This document shows positions 8,884-18,721 of a stretch of DNA of 64,000 nt, piece by piece (within the stretch, counting starts at the first letter, position 1; each line of letters starts with the position of its first letter). A program made the translations under genes and the position numbers. The stretch is from Erysipelotrichaceae bacterium 66202529 (GTDB taxonomy: Bacteria > Bacillota_I > Bacilli_A > Erysipelotrichales > Erysipelotrichaceae), in contig CP046174.1 of the NCBI GenBank assembly GCA_017161075.1, forward strand, positions 1,612,001-1,676,000. Reading direction: 5' to 3'. The notes below the pieces were generated by a model. It had not been told where the DNA came from, made no database searches, and was given only the letters and a program-made list of their open reading frames with translations.

Positions 8884-9417
8884 ATGGATATCGGTCAGAA
8901 GATAAGGCAGTTACGAACACAGAATGATCTAACTTTGGAAGAACTCGCGTCGCGCAGTGAACTAACGAAGGGCTTTTTATCGCAGGTTGAACGAAACCTT
9001 ACATCCCCTTCAGTTTCCACTCTGGAAGATATTTTAGAGGCGCTGGGTACGGATCTGGCGTCTTTTTTTAAAGACAGTAAGGAAAACAAGGTCGTATTTA
9101 AAAAGGAAGATTATTTCGTTGATGAGCATGAGGAATATTGTATTCACTGGATCGTGCCCAACGCACAAAAAAATGAAATGGAGCCGATCCTGCTGGAAAT
9201 TTCCCCGCAGGGAAGCAGTAAGGAATTTGATCCGCATGACGGTGAGGAATTCGGCTATGTGCTGGAAGGCAGAATCACGCTGGTGAACGGAGATAAGGAA
9301 TATCCGGTCAAAAAAGGGGAAACCTTTTATATCAACGGAAAATACCGGCATTATTTGAAAAACAACGGGAAAAATGAAGCGCGGGTATTGTGGATCACCA
9401 CTCCGCCGCTGTTTTAA
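8884..9417 (+). CDS. XRE-family regulator with cupin domain, PuuR-like
   Basis: Probable polyamine-responsive repressor of its own operon. Residues 1-62 are an XRE helix-turn-helix (IRQLRTQNDLTLEELASRSE, then TKGFLSQVERNLTSPSVSTL). Residues about 105-177 are a cupin_2 barrel (DPHDGEEFGYVLEGRI, then GETFYINGKYRHYLKN), which in this family binds the small-molecule effector. 177 residues is usual. The GGGAGG ribosome site is well placed. The potA start lies 13 bases after the stop, and first position in the operon supports local regulation. Confidence 0.85.
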   Translation: MDIGQKIRQLRTQNDLTLEELASRSELTKGFLSQVERNLTSPSVSTLEDILEALGTDLASFFKDSKENKVVFKKEDYFVDEHEEYCIHWIVPNAQKNEMEPILLEISPQGSSKEFDPHDGEEFGYVLEGRITLVNGDKEYPVKKGETFYINGKYRHYLKNNGKNEARVLWITTPPLF

Positions 9418-9430
9418 GGAGGCGTAAGCT

Positions 9431-11008
9431 ATGGAAGAGAAAAAGCTGATTCAGTTTCAGAACATTGTGAAGGATTTTGACGGAACACTGGTACTGAAGG
9501 GAATCAATCTCGATATTTACGAGAATGAATTTGTGACGCTGCTTGGCCCAAGCGGCTGTGGAAAAACAACACTTCTGCGTATTCTGGGAGGTTTTTTAAG
9601 CCAGAGCGAGGGGAATGTGATCTTTGATGGGGAGGATATCACCAATGTACCGCCATATAAAAGAGAGCTGAATACCGTCTTTCAGAAATATGCATTGTTT
9701 CCGCATATGAATGTATATGACAATATCGCCTTCGGATTGAAAATCAAGAAGATGAGTAAGGATGTTATTGAGCAGAAGGTATTGAAGATGCTGAAGCTGA
9801 TCGGTCTGGAGGGCTATGAGAAAAAGGATGTTACGCTGTTATCCGGTGGTCAGCAGCAGCGTATTGCGATTGCCCGTGCGCTTGTCAACGAACCAAAGGT
9901 GCTGCTTCTGGATGAACCTTTGGGGGCATTGGATCTGAAGCTGCGCAAGGAGATGCAGTATGAGCTGAAGAAGATTCAGCAGGAGGTAGGCATCACCTTT
10001 ATCTATGTTACTCACGATCAGGAGGAAGCCCTGACGATGTCGGATAAAATCGTCGTCATGAAGGATGGAGAAATCCAGCAGGTGGGAACACCGACGGATA
10101 TTTACAATGAGCCGGAGAACCGCTATGTTGCAAATTTCATCGGAGAAAGCAATATTATACCGGGTGTCATGCTGGATGATTATCAGGTGATGTTTGACGA
10201 TATCAGCTTTGACTGTGTGGATTTCGGCTTCAAGAAAAATGAAAAGGTGGATGTTGTCATTCGTCCGGAGGATCTGGATATTGTGAAGGAAGAGGACGGA
10301 AAAATGACAGGCATCGTGAAAAGCGTGCTGTTTAAGGGCGTGCATTATGAGATCATGGTAGAAACGGTTCCCGGAACGACGGTAACTGTCAGGATGAATG
10401 TCACAGAGGAGCATGATGTTGCCAGCAGTGATGCGAAGGAGCGTATTTCCGCTAATGACTTCTATGTGGATATCGAGGATGTAAAGGAGCTAAACGATGC
10501 GGAAATCATCGCCCGTGCCGATGCGCAGGCCTGGAGTCCGCAGGATGATGAATATATTTCCATTAACAAGATTGAATACGATATACCAGAGGAAATCGGT
10601 ACGTATCCGGTAACCTTCTCCACCAGCTCTGGAACGAGTGTTTCCATTAAGGTGTTTGTCGTGCAGCAGAAATATGTGGAGAATCCTAAGGCGAACGAAG
10701 CAATTTCCGCGTTTAATTTCTTTAAAACGGTGGATGAATTAAAGGAAAGTGCTGCTATTGATACCGATTTGAAAACCTGGGCAAATGCGCAGAGCTGGAA
10801 GCTGAGCGATGAAAGTGATGTGGAAATTTCCAGTGTGGATTATGATTTCGATCCGGATAACATTACTGCGGGTACCTATCAGGTAACCTTCTCTACCCAG
10901 GGTAGGGAATTCAAGGTTCATACAACGGATATTGCTGAGGAAGGAGCCGAAGTGGGTCTGAGCTTCTATCCGGAGGATATCCATGTCATGAGCAAGATGG
11001 GCTACTGA
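9431..11008 (+). CDS. potA: Spermidine/putrescine ABC transporter ATPase with Ig-like insertion
   Basis: Energises polyamine uptake with PotB and the PotC-PotD fusion. Walker A GPSGCGKT is at 39-46, signature LSGGQQQR at 137-144, Walker B LLLDEP at 158-163 and the switch His at 195. The C-terminal regulatory OB/TOBE domain begins near 240. Usual PotA proteins have about 350-380 residues; this one has 525. The excess is two tandem repeats of about 80 residues (about 331-411 and 418-495), each ending in a GTYxVTFST strand, that look like Ig-like modules normally found in surface adhesins. The TOBE domain resumes afterwards with [20 protein letters not shown]. The frame is continuous. A cytoplasmic subunit carrying such modules is odd. 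Confidence 0.92.
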   Translation: MEEKKLIQFQNIVKDFDGTLVLKGINLDIYENEFVTLLGPSGCGKTTLLRILGGFLSQSEGNVIFDGEDITNVPPYKRELNTVFQKYALFPHMNVYDNIAFGLKIKKMSKDVIEQKVLKMLKLIGLEGYEKKDVTLLSGGQQQRIAIARALVNEPKVLLLDEPLGALDLKLRKEMQYELKKIQQEVGITFIYVTHDQEEALTMSDKIVVMKDGEIQQVGTPTDIYNEPENRYVANFIGESNIIPGVMLDDYQVMFDDISFDCVDFGFKKNEKVDVVIRPEDLDIVKEEDGKMTGIVKSVLFKGVHYEIMVETVPGTTVTVRMNVTEEHDVASSDAKERISANDFYVDIEDVKELNDAEIIARADAQAWSPQDDEYISINKIEYDIPEEIGTYPVTFSTSSGTSVSIKVFVVQQKYVENPKANEAISAFNFFKTVDELKESAAIDTDLKTWANAQSWKLSDESDVEISSVDYDFDPDNITAGTYQVTFSTQGREFKVHTTDIAEEGAEVGLSFYPEDIHVMSKMGY

Positions 11009-11009
11009 A

Positions 11010-11858
11010 ATGAAGACCTTTAAGCGGTTAACGTATCCATATATTATATGGATCATAGCTATGATTGTCATTCCGATGCTTCTGATTATCGTGTATGCCT
11101 TCACGAAGCAGGGAAACGATGTAGCTACGCTGCAGTTTACGCTGGAGCATTTTAAAAAATTTTTTACAGACCCTGATTTCTTAAAAACATTGTGGCTGTC
11201 CCTGCGGATTGCCCTTATGACGACGATTCTGTGTGTGCTGATTGGCTACCCGGTAGCCTATGCGATCTCCCAGTCCAGCAAGCGCAATTTATTGATTCTG
11301 CTTGTAACGCTGCCGATGTGGATCAATATGCTGGTACGTACGTATGCATGGATCGGTATTCTTGCGGATAACGGATTGATCAATCACATCCTGACCTATT
11401 TCGGTATGGAGCCTGCAAAGCTGCTGTATACGGATGGTGCGGTGGTGCTTGGAATGGTGTACAATTTCATCCCGTTCATGATTTTGCAAATTGAATCCTC
11501 ACTTGCTAAGATGGATCGCTCACTGCTGGATGCGGCAAACGATCTTGGCGCAAACCGATTCGAGCGTTTCCGTAAAATCACCTTTCCGTTATCTCTGCCG
11601 GGTGTCATATCCGGTATCACCCTGGTGTTTCTGCCCTCTGTTTCCAGCTTCGTCATTCCCAAGCTGATGGGCGGCGGTGGTTACATGATGATCGGAAATG
11701 TCATTGAAAACCAGTTTATCACCGTTGGTGAGTGGAATTTCGGAAGTGCGATTTCCATGATTATGGCAGTGATCATCATGATCAGTATGTATGTGACGCG
11801 GCGTCTGGATAAGGGAGATGACAGCGTACGTGCAAAACGGGGAGGGAATGTGCAATGA
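11010..11858 (+). CDS. potB: Spermidine/putrescine ABC transporter permease
   Basis: 282-residue inner permease with six predicted membrane helices. The cytoplasmic EAA loop that docks on PotA is seen as LLDAANDLGANRFERFRKIT. The start follows the potA stop by one base and its stop overlaps the start of the next gene (ATGA-type), showing tight translational coupling. No anomalies. Confidence 0.92.
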   Translation: MKTFKRLTYPYIIWIIAMIVIPMLLIIVYAFTKQGNDVATLQFTLEHFKKFFTDPDFLKTLWLSLRIALMTTILCVLIGYPVAYAISQSSKRNLLILLVTLPMWINMLVRTYAWIGILADNGLINHILTYFGMEPAKLLYTDGAVVLGMVYNFIPFMILQIESSLAKMDRSLLDAANDLGANRFERFRKITFPLSLPGVISGITLVFLPSVSSFVIPKLMGGGGYMMIGNVIENQFITVGEWNFGSAISMIMAVIIMISMYVTRRLDKGDDSVRAKRGGNVQ

Positions 11859-13750
11859 AAAACAGCAAGCTCTCCAGAAGAGTCATCCTCGCTTTGGTGA
11901 TGGTGTTCTTCTATTTCCCAATTTTATATATGTTGATTTTCTCTTTTAATGGCAGTCGTTCCCTGACCAGCTTTGACGGCTTCTCCCTGCAGTGGTATCA
12001 CAAGATGTTTAATGACCGCAATATGATGGAGGCCATTTATTACACACTCGTTACCGCAGTGGTGGCGACCTTTGTTTCTACCATTGTGGGAACGATTACT
12101 GCCATCGGTTTAAGCAAATCCCGCCGCATTGTGCGGGAGGTTGTCCAACAGATCAATGATCTTCCGATTATGAACCCGGAAATCGTGACGGCTGTGGGAC
12201 TGATGCTGTTTTATGTGTCTTTGCATATGGAAAAGGGCTTTTTGACGATGCTGCTGGCACATATTGCATTTTGTACGCCGTATGTGATTTTAAGTGTCAT
12301 GCCGAAGCTGCGGGGATTAGACCCCAATCTGGCAGAGGCGGCGATGGATTTGGGCGCAAGACCGACCCAGGCGATGTGGAAGGTCATCGTACCGCAGATC
12401 ATGCCGGGCATTGTTTCCGGTGCACTGATTGCCTTTACCATGTCCTTTGATGATTTCATCATTTCCTATTTTGTGACCGGTAACGGTGTAAAAAATATTT
12501 CCACACTGGTATGGACGATGAGCAAGCGGATCAATCCTAGTATCAATTCTCTGTCCACGCTGATTGTTATCATGATCACGGTCACCCTGCTGATTGTGAA
12601 CATTGTACCGATGGTGCGGGAAAAGGCTGCCCGCAATAACAAGCCAATCTCTTATAAGGTGAGCGGTATTATTGGCATGTGCTTTGTTCTGGTAATCGGC
12701 GGTCTGCTGTTTGCGTTAAAGGGCGGTGTCGGCAATACCTCTACAGAGGATGCGATTGCGAAGTATGGCAGTGATACCCTGAAGGTGTATAACTGGGGCG
12801 AATATATGGATCCGGATGTCAATGCAGCCTTTGAAAAGCAGTATGGTGTCAAGGTAATTTATGACACCTTCGATTCCAATGAGTTAATGTATACGAAGCT
12901 GCAGGGCGGTGAAAGCTATGATGTCATTGTCCCGAGTGATTATATGATTGAGCGTCTGATGGGCGAAGAAAAGCTGCAGCCGCTGGATAAAAGTGTTGTG
13001 ACCAACCTAGCAGTTCTGGCAGATGGAGTGAAAGGACTGAGCTATGATCCGGATAATACGTATTCCGCTCCGTATTTCTGGGGAACGGTGGGAATTGTCT
13101 ATAATAAAAAGAATGTGGACAAGGCCGATCTGGAAAAAGAGGGCTTCAACATCTTCCAGGACCAGAAATATAAGGGAAGACTGTATCTGTACGATTCCGA
13201 GCGTGACAGCTTTATGATGGCATTGAAGGCACTTGGCTATTCTATGAATACCTCCAGTGAAAAAGAATTAAAGGATGCCTATGAATGGCTTGTGAAATCT
13301 GTATCTACCATGGATCCGGAAATTGTGACGGATGAGGTTATTGATGCGATGATCAATGGCAATAAGGATTTGGCTCTCGTGTACAGCGGAGATGCTGCCT
13401 TCATTTTATCAGAGAATGAGGATATGGATTATTTCATGCCGAAGGAAGGTACTAATTTATGGAGCGATGCTATGGTGATTCCAAAGGATGCCAAAAATCC
13501 AAAGCTTGCGAATGAATATATCAATTTTGTACTGGAGTATGAGCAGAGTATGAAAAATTCACTGTTTGTCGGCTATGCTTCCAGCAATGGTGAGGTTCTG
13601 GATGAGCTGAGCGGTAAGGATGGGGAATTTTATGGCAACAGTGCTTATCTGCCGCGTGTCGGCTATCCAAAGGATGAAATCTTTGAATATAATGCAAAAA
13701 CGAAAAAGCTGATTTCAGATTACTGGACAAAGGTGAAGATTGCGAAATAG
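11855..13750 (+). CDS. PotC permease fused to PotD substrate-binding protein
   Basis: A 631-residue fusion. Residues 1-265 are PotC (six helices, EAA loop LAEAAMDLGARPTQAMWKVI). A further hydrophobic helix at about 273-292 leads to an extracellular PotD domain starting near residue 308 with LKVYNWGEYMDPDV. Aromatic and acidic residues typical of polyamine pockets are present (for example SAPYFWGT and SGDAAF). Tethering the binding protein to the permease replaces a free lipoprotein, and no separate potD follows. Similar fusions are known in Firmicutes. The frame is clean across the junction. Confidence 0.92.
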   Translation: MKNSKLSRRVILALVMVFFYFPILYMLIFSFNGSRSLTSFDGFSLQWYHKMFNDRNMMEAIYYTLVTAVVATFVSTIVGTITAIGLSKSRRIVREVVQQINDLPIMNPEIVTAVGLMLFYVSLHMEKGFLTMLLAHIAFCTPYVILSVMPKLRGLDPNLAEAAMDLGARPTQAMWKVIVPQIMPGIVSGALIAFTMSFDDFIISYFVTGNGVKNISTLVWTMSKRINPSINSLSTLIVIMITVTLLIVNIVPMVREKAARNNKPISYKVSGIIGMCFVLVIGGLLFALKGGVGNTSTEDAIAKYGSDTLKVYNWGEYMDPDVNAAFEKQYGVKVIYDTFDSNELMYTKLQGGESYDVIVPSDYMIERLMGEEKLQPLDKSVVTNLAVLADGVKGLSYDPDNTYSAPYFWGTVGIVYNKKNVDKADLEKEGFNIFQDQKYKGRLYLYDSERDSFMMALKALGYSMNTSSEKELKDAYEWLVKSVSTMDPEIVTDEVIDAMINGNKDLALVYSGDAAFILSENEDMDYFMPKEGTNLWSDAMVIPKDAKNPKLANEYINFVLEYEQSMKNSLFVGYASSNGEVLDELSGKDGEFYGNSAYLPRVGYPKDEIFEYNAKTKKLISDYWTKVKIAK

Positions 13751-13761
13751 AGGTGGATTTC

Positions 13762-13839
13762 ATGAAAAAGACGATTTACCGCATCGTTGTTATTATGGTT
13801 GTTGCAGTTATGGTTCTGTTATCCGTTCTGCAATTTTGA
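13762..13839 (+). CDS. 25-residue membrane peptide at the end of the polyamine operon
   Basis: Starts 11 bases after the potCD stop, with a well-spaced GAGGTGG ribosome site. It encodes MKKTIYRIVVIMVVAVMVLL then SVLQF, a positively charged N-terminus followed by one membrane helix. This is the size and form of small regulators or stabilisers of transporters. Function is not known. The good ribosome site and placement before the operon terminator are the evidence that it is real. Confidence 0.5.
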   Translation: MKKTIYRIVVIMVVAVMVLLSVLQF

Positions 13840-14186
13840 TAGCTGGCGGTATCTGAATACTGTGTTCACTATGATATAAGATGAAATTGAGTACTTAATA
13901 TAAAAAAAGGAGTCAACCATCAGGACAGAATTTGTCCGATACGGATGGCTCCTTTAATGTTTGCTGGAATATGCCGGGAAGTGAGTCGGTATTGCTGTAA
14001 CCTTCATCAGAAGCATAGGAGGATAAAGGATAGCTCATATAAAACCACTTCATATGCGTGAAAAATTATGTAAAAGGAAGAAAAGGCAGTACGCTTTTGA
14101 AAGAACTTGTAAGGTTTTAAATACCATAATGGCATAGAACGGCTATACGGATATCTAAATAGAGAAAAGAATACCTGAACAAAATA
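13840..14186. other. Convergent intergenic region with terminator at 13907-13957
   Basis: A compound hairpin has outer arms GGAG..CCATC and GATGG..CTCC and an inner GGACA/TGTCC stem, preceded by seven A and followed by CTTTAAT. It lies between the polyamine operon and the oppositely oriented LysR gene. The rest (13958-14186) shows no gene or clear signal. Confidence 0.6.
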
Positions 14187-15065
14187 TCAAGAAATATCGT
14201 TGTTCTCTGCCAGCTTTAACAGCTCCTGCATAGGGGCATTCAGGTGCTTATGCTTCTTATAAACAATATGATTTACATTTATAAGCTGTAATTGTGGCAG
14301 CTTGATTTCACATAACAGCTGCTGCGACAGCTTTTTTCTTACCATATGCTCTGGCAGAATAGCGATACCAAAGCCTTCCTGCGCTCCCTTCATGAGGACA
14401 GTGGAGTTTGTTGATGTCCATGCTGCATCCACACAGAGATCATGCAGCAGCATGACACTGTCGAAGGTTTCCCGGATCGCACTTCCTTTTTCCCGTAACA
14501 GCAAAGGAAGAACCGCCATATCCTGCAAGCTATTAACAGCGTGCTCTTTGTAAAATGCAGGACTGCAGACCGCTTTTAATTCATAAGAGGAAATTTTCTG
14601 GACGATTAGCTGATCATTTTGAATAACACCTTCTAAAAACGCAATATCGATGGCATGCTGCTGCAGCTGTTCTAAAATTGCAGAGGTACTGGCTATAGAA
14701 AGTCTGATCTGCAGCAGCGGATACTTACTTTGCAGCTGCTGTAACAGCGGACATAGCTGTTCATTTGCTATTGTGATACTGGAGCCGATTCGCAAAACAG
14801 AGCTTTCCTGCAGTATGGCAGCCTTCTGCTTCATAGTATCGTACAGCTGCAACAGCTGCTGCACCTGGTCAAGGAATTGCTCTCCCTCCGGGGTTAGAAT
14901 CGTTTTTTTCGGAAAACGTTCAAACAATGCAAGATGCAGCTCCAACTCCAGCTCCTGTATTGCTTTGGAAACAGCAGGCTGTGTCATGAACAGCTTCTGT
15001 GCAGCACGTGTAAAGCTCTTTTCTTCTGCCACTGTTTGAAAAATACGGAATCTGCGAATATCCAT
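14187..15065 (-). CDS. LysR-family transcriptional regulator
   Basis: 292 residues. The N-terminal winged helix is typical: MDIRRFRIFQTVAEEKSFTR, AAQKLFMTQPAVSKAIQELE. A linker helix and a periplasmic-binding-like effector domain follow. The start at 15065 is set by a GGAGGTGA site; upstream in-frame codons (to 15083) lie inside or before that site. Divergently transcribed from the chromate-transporter genes, with a palindrome in the shared promoter region, so it probably controls them. Confidence 0.85.
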   Translation of the reverse strand: MDIRRFRIFQTVAEEKSFTRAAQKLFMTQPAVSKAIQELELELHLALFERFPKKTILTPEGEQFLDQVQQLLQLYDTMKQKAAILQESSVLRIGSSITIANEQLCPLLQQLQSKYPLLQIRLSIASTSAILEQLQQHAIDIAFLEGVIQNDQLIVQKISSYELKAVCSPAFYKEHAVNSLQDMAVLPLLLREKGSAIRETFDSVMLLHDLCVDAAWTSTNSTVLMKGAQEGFGIAILPEHMVRKKLSQQLLCEIKLPQLQLINVNHIVYKKHKHLNAPMQELLKLAENNDIS

Positions 15066-15075
15066 ATTCACCTCC

Positions 15076-15119
15076 ATAACCAAATGGTTATCTATCTTAT
15101 AAAATAATATGATTTTATT
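15076..15119. promoter_or_regulatory. LysR-type operators in the divergent promoter region
   Basis: A perfect repeat ATAACC-AAAT-GGTTAT at 15076-15091 and an AT-rich inverted repeat (ATAAAAT/ATTTTAT, 6 bases apart) at 15100-15119 lie between lysR and the chromate-transporter gene. The first has the dyad form of LysR recognition sites. Confidence 0.6.
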
Positions 15120-15158
15120 TATCTATTGTCAAATGCTATGATAAACAAGGTGATATAT

Positions 15159-15722
15159 ATGAAGAAAAAGAACGATTTGGTATGGCTGTTTGGTATCAAC
15201 CTGTTTATCAGTGCCTTTACCTTTGGGGGCGGTTATGTGGTTATACCGATGATAAGAAAATATTATGTGGAGAAAAAAGGGTACTTTGATGAAGACGAGC
15301 TTATGAAAATAGCAGCGATTGCGCAATCCTCACCAGGGGCAATCGCAATCAACATGGCTGCCCTGGCCGGCTATCGCGTTCAAGGAAAACGCGGGCTGCT
15401 GCTTAGCTGTATAGCAGCTATTCTGCCGCCGTTGGTAATTCTGGCTGCTGTATCATCCCTGTACTCTGTGATTCGTGACAACACGATTGTTCAAGCTGCG
15501 CTGCATGGTATGGAAGCAGGCGTTGCTGCGTTGATTGTGAATTTGATTGTGGATATGTATGCAATGATATGGAAAGAAAAGGAGCTTTTTTTCACACTTA
15601 TGACACCGTGTGTCTTTCTGTTGAATTTCTTCTTTGAAATCAATGTGGCAATATTGATTATCGCTTGTGCCCTGTTCTGTATGCTTCGCGTTTACTGGAA
15701 GACAAGGAGGATACCGGCATGA
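15159..15722 (+). CDS. Chromate transporter, first half-protein
   Basis: A short-chain CHR-family (ChrA-like) membrane protein of 187 residues. The family hallmark FGGGYVVIPMIRK follows helix 1, and the AQSSPGAIAINMAALAGYRV stretch is the second conserved motif. The AAGGTGA site fits ATG 15159 rather than the frame start at 15126. Pairs with the next gene by ATGA overlap; such pairs act as heterodimers. The real substrate in anaerobes may not be chromate. Confidence 0.85.
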   Translation: MKKKNDLVWLFGINLFISAFTFGGGYVVIPMIRKYYVEKKGYFDEDELMKIAAIAQSSPGAIAINMAALAGYRVQGKRGLLLSCIAAILPPLVILAAVSSLYSVIRDNTIVQAALHGMEAGVAALIVNLIVDMYAMIWKEKELFFTLMTPCVFLLNFFFEINVAILIIACALFCMLRVYWKTRRIPA

Positions 15723-16270
15723 TATTATGGAAATTGTTCTATGCCTTCTTTACGATAGGACTATTCAGTATCGGAGGCGGTTATGCCATCATCCCCATGA
15801 TACGTGATCAGGTCGTCATGCAAAATCACTGGCTCAGTGTACAGGAATTTCGTGATATTATAACCATATCACAAATGACACCGGGTCCACTTGCGGTCAA
15901 TACCTCAACCTTTGTTGGTATGCGCGTCGCTGGTGTTTTCGGTGCTCTTGCGGCAACCATTGGATGTATTTTTATGGGAGTTCTCATATCCTGTTTCCTG
16001 TATCATATCTTTCAACGCTTTGCATCATCTCGAATATTTATAGAAATCCTAAAAGGATTAAAGGCAGGATCCTTGGGGCTTATTATGTCGGCTGCTGCAA
16101 TTATATTATCCCTTGCTTTTTTCAAAAATGGGAAAGCGGCACTGACATCCCTGCAGCTTTCCGCGATTGTCATCTTTCTGATAGTTCTGATTATCGAACG
16201 AAGATGGAAGGTGAACCCGGTAACGCTGATACTTTTTTCCGGTCTACTTGGAAGTCTTGTTTATGCATGA
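15719..16270 (+). CDS. Chromate transporter, second half-protein
   Basis: 183-residue partner of the preceding gene. It has the same hallmark (SIGGGYAIIPMIRDQVV) and motif (SQMTPGPLAVNTSTFVGMRV). The AAGGAGG site precedes ATG 15719, which overlaps the previous stop. Its last 225 bases lie in a 336-bp segment duplicated by an IS insertion, but this left copy keeps the complete reading frame and stop. Confidence 0.85.
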   Translation: MILWKLFYAFFTIGLFSIGGGYAIIPMIRDQVVMQNHWLSVQEFRDIITISQMTPGPLAVNTSTFVGMRVAGVFGALAATIGCIFMGVLISCFLYHIFQRFASSRIFIEILKGLKAGSLGLIMSAAAIILSLAFFKNGKAALTSLQLSAIVIFLIVLIIERRWKVNPVTLILFSGLLGSLVYA

Positions 16271-16381
16271 GTGTTATCCCTGCATGGTAAAAGACATCTT
16301 TACAATTCGCTTCACTTGTGTTGTATTCTGATCGTTTTACAAGCATGCAGGGGGGATTTAACTTCCTAAATGTGGTACAAT
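16046..16381 (+). repeat. 336-bp target duplication, left copy
   Basis: Identical base for base to 18359-18694 as far as I can read. It spans the 3' end of the chromate-transporter gene and the following intergenic region up to an extended -10 hexamer (TGG TACAAT). The IS starts at the next base. A long inverted repeat (CCCTGCATG at 16278 and CATGCAGGG at 16344) lies within it. Confidence 0.95.
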
Positions 16382-18358
16382 CCCGTCTTTAACACTTGAT
16401 AAAGAAAAAAATGTCCCTAAACGCTTTAAATAAGCGAGTTTCGGACATTTTTCTAATTGTATCGAATTATCGTAATTTATCTCTCATCTTACTACACTTG
16501 ATAATATTTCTCATTTTTGTTTTCTTAATAATCTGAGTATCTGTGCGGAATCCGAATAGATTATGTAGCTCATCTGTTAGATCAGTTCTCTTGTAAGTCG
16601 GGATATAACCATATCCTTCTAACTCGCAAACATTCATTTGTCTCAGGGTATCTAGTATTGTTTCTACCGTATATTTGTTCTCAAGCTTTTTTTTCTAACA
16701 GTCTATAGACGAGAAGTGCTAGGAAACATGTCAGAAAATGTGCTTTGATACATTCTTCTAAACGAACATATACCGGTCTAGCTTCAAAATCTGTTTTCAT
16801 GATCCTGAAACATTCTTCGATCTGCCATCTTCGCTGATTGATTGCGATAATCTCAGATACATCACCATCTAAATCTGTAGTAACTGCGTAGAATCCGTCA
16901 TACATCGCTTCCTGATCAATGATTTCTTGATTCAATTCACAAAAGATTTCACTCGCTGCTTCACCATTCTCCGTTACTGCTGTCGTTCTTATGAATCTTG
17001 CTGGATCATTTGGATTTTTTCTGTTCTTCTTTGGCTTACCACCTTTCCCGATCATTTTCATAGCACGTTCTATCTGTGCTTGTCTGATTTTAGCTTGATA
17101 TGCCCTATATTTAGGGAATACGTCACAATCAATGTTTCTGAGATTTTGGTACCTTCGATAGGTATCGATTTATAGTAAATAGAATTGTACACCTCTTTGT
17201 CCGTTTCATCCAGACTGTTCAGATTGATAAACCGATTGCTGCCAAGTTTTCTATACTGATTTGGATCCAATGCAGTGGAACGTACTTCTTTCTTTAATTT
17301 CTTAAGAGACTGTGTAATGATATAAGCTCTGCCATTTGTATCATTTAAAAGTTTATTGTTTTGTGATCCAAGACCACTATCAGAACAGTAAATGAACTCA
17401 CTACATCCAAACTCACGAATCACCTTTTGTTCAAGGGGGTTTAGGGTCTTTAGTTCATTCTGATTTCCTGGATAAAGGTCAAAGGCTAGAGGAAAACCAT
17501 CCGCATCCATGAACAGCCCCATAGCAATGATAGGGTTAGGACGATGTTCTTTCCCTTTACCATATTTCTTATCACCATCCTCCTGAGTTATCTCAAAGTA
17601 ATAATTCGTACAATCATAATAGAGGATTTTTGTATTCCGCTTGTGGATGAAATTGCTATTGCGGTATACCTCGGCCTGAATATAATCAGATTCACTAGCT
17701 AAGATGGGCAAAGAGCGGTAAATGTGGTGTAAATCATATTTGGGCTGCTCCAAGAGAGATTGAGCGAAGTTATAAGAACTTCGTTTGCTGGAAGGATATA
17801 GTATACGAGAATAGATAAGATCAGAGAAGATAGCTTTTAGATCAAATTCATATTTATGGCGATTTTTGATATTTCTGCACATATTGTCAATGCGTAGATC
17901 TGCGAGGATAGATTGAAGAAAGAGATAACCGCAGTTAAAGGAGTGCTGAGTGCCTTTTTCAATCAATTGATTAGGAGAAAAGGGGATAGAAAGGATCTCG
18001 TTTTCCTTGTTGTATTTTTCGGTATCTAACCTAGCTTGTTCTTTTGCCCAAGCCATGACACCGTTACGATCAGTGTCAAGTTTTTGAGATAACTCCTTCA
18101 AAGTACCTAACTTTCTGTAAATTCTAGAGGTGCTCTTACCATTTTCATCGATATAAGCGAAGTTGATATAGAAGGATTCAGAGTTTTTAGATTTAGAAGT
18201 TGTAACACGCATGATATCACCTACTTGATAATATTATATCATAGAATACGATATAATACTATATATAAATACATAAAAATTGACAAAAAATCTATAAAAA
18301 AAGACTTTAACTAAAGCCTAATTTGATTTCTATGATTTTTACAAGTGTTAAAGACCCG
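16382..18358 (-). mobile_element. IS1634-family insertion sequence (element A), 1977 bp
   Basis: Terminal inverted repeats share GTCTTTAACACTTG (left end begins CCCGTC, right end reads CGGGTC on the complement). It is flanked by a perfect 336-bp direct duplication; long, variable duplications are known for the IS1549/IS1634 group. It contains one transposase gene on the minus strand, broken by two frameshifts. It separates the chromate-transporter genes from pepD. Confidence 0.93.
16467..18212 (-). pseudogene. IS1634-type DDE transposase, two frameshifts
   Basis: The main frame runs 18212-17070 and contains the first catalytic Asp (YYDCTNYYFE) and the second (CSDSGLGS). Near 17108-17120 one C is missing from what should be a CCCC run, shifting the frame. 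The frame 17061-16681 then carries the catalytic Glu in WQIEECFRIMKTDFEARPVY. At 16686-16693 an extra A in an A8 run (complement) shifts it again, and the C-terminus continues to a stop at 16467. All catalytic residues survive, so only the frame is broken. Confidence 0.88.
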
Positions 18359-18583
18359 ATCCTAAAAGGATTAAAGGCAGGATCCTTGGGGCTTATTATG
18401 TCGGCTGCTGCAATTATATTATCCCTTGCTTTTTTCAAAAATGGGAAAGCGGCACTGACATCCCTGCAGCTTTCCGCGATTGTCATCTTTCTGATAGTTC
18501 TGATTATCGAACGAAGATGGAAGGTGAACCCGGTAACGCTGATACTTTTTTCCGGTCTACTTGGAAGTCTTGTTTATGCATGA
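18359..18583 (+). pseudogene. Duplicated 3' fragment of the chromate-transporter gene
   Basis: The last 75 codons of the second chromate-transporter gene (ILKGLKAGSLGLIMSAAAI onwards) without its start. It is a by-product of the IS target duplication; an open frame extends back into the IS to 18323 but has no ribosome site. Confidence 0.85.
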
Positions 18584-18694
18584 GTGTTATCCCTGCATGG
18601 TAAAAGACATCTTTACAATTCGCTTCACTTGTGTTGTATTCTGATCGTTTTACAAGCATGCAGGGGGGATTTAACTTCCTAAATGTGGTACAAT
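18359..18694 (+). repeat. 336-bp target duplication, right copy
   Basis: Direct repeat of 16046-16381. It restores the intergenic sequence and the extended -10 (TGGTACAAT, 18686-18694) in front of pepD, so the insertion should leave pepD expression intact. Confidence 0.95.
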
Positions 18695-18721
18695 AGCATA
18701 GAACGATGGAGGTAGATGAAA

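Noticed and set aside
9839..10414. 191-codon minus-strand frame inside potA
   Set aside because: Antisense shadow of a clearly coding, conserved gene.
16278..16352. Long inverted repeat CCCTGCATG...CATGCAGGG as a T-box or terminator
   Set aside because: No T-box signature and no T-tract; it lies upstream of the -10, so it is noted only within the duplicated segment.
16681..18212. Programmed -1 frameshift in the first IS transposase, as in IS3
   Set aside because: Two separate breaks, one in a C run and far apart, do not fit a single programmed site. Slippage at the A8 run alone remains possible and is listed under findings.
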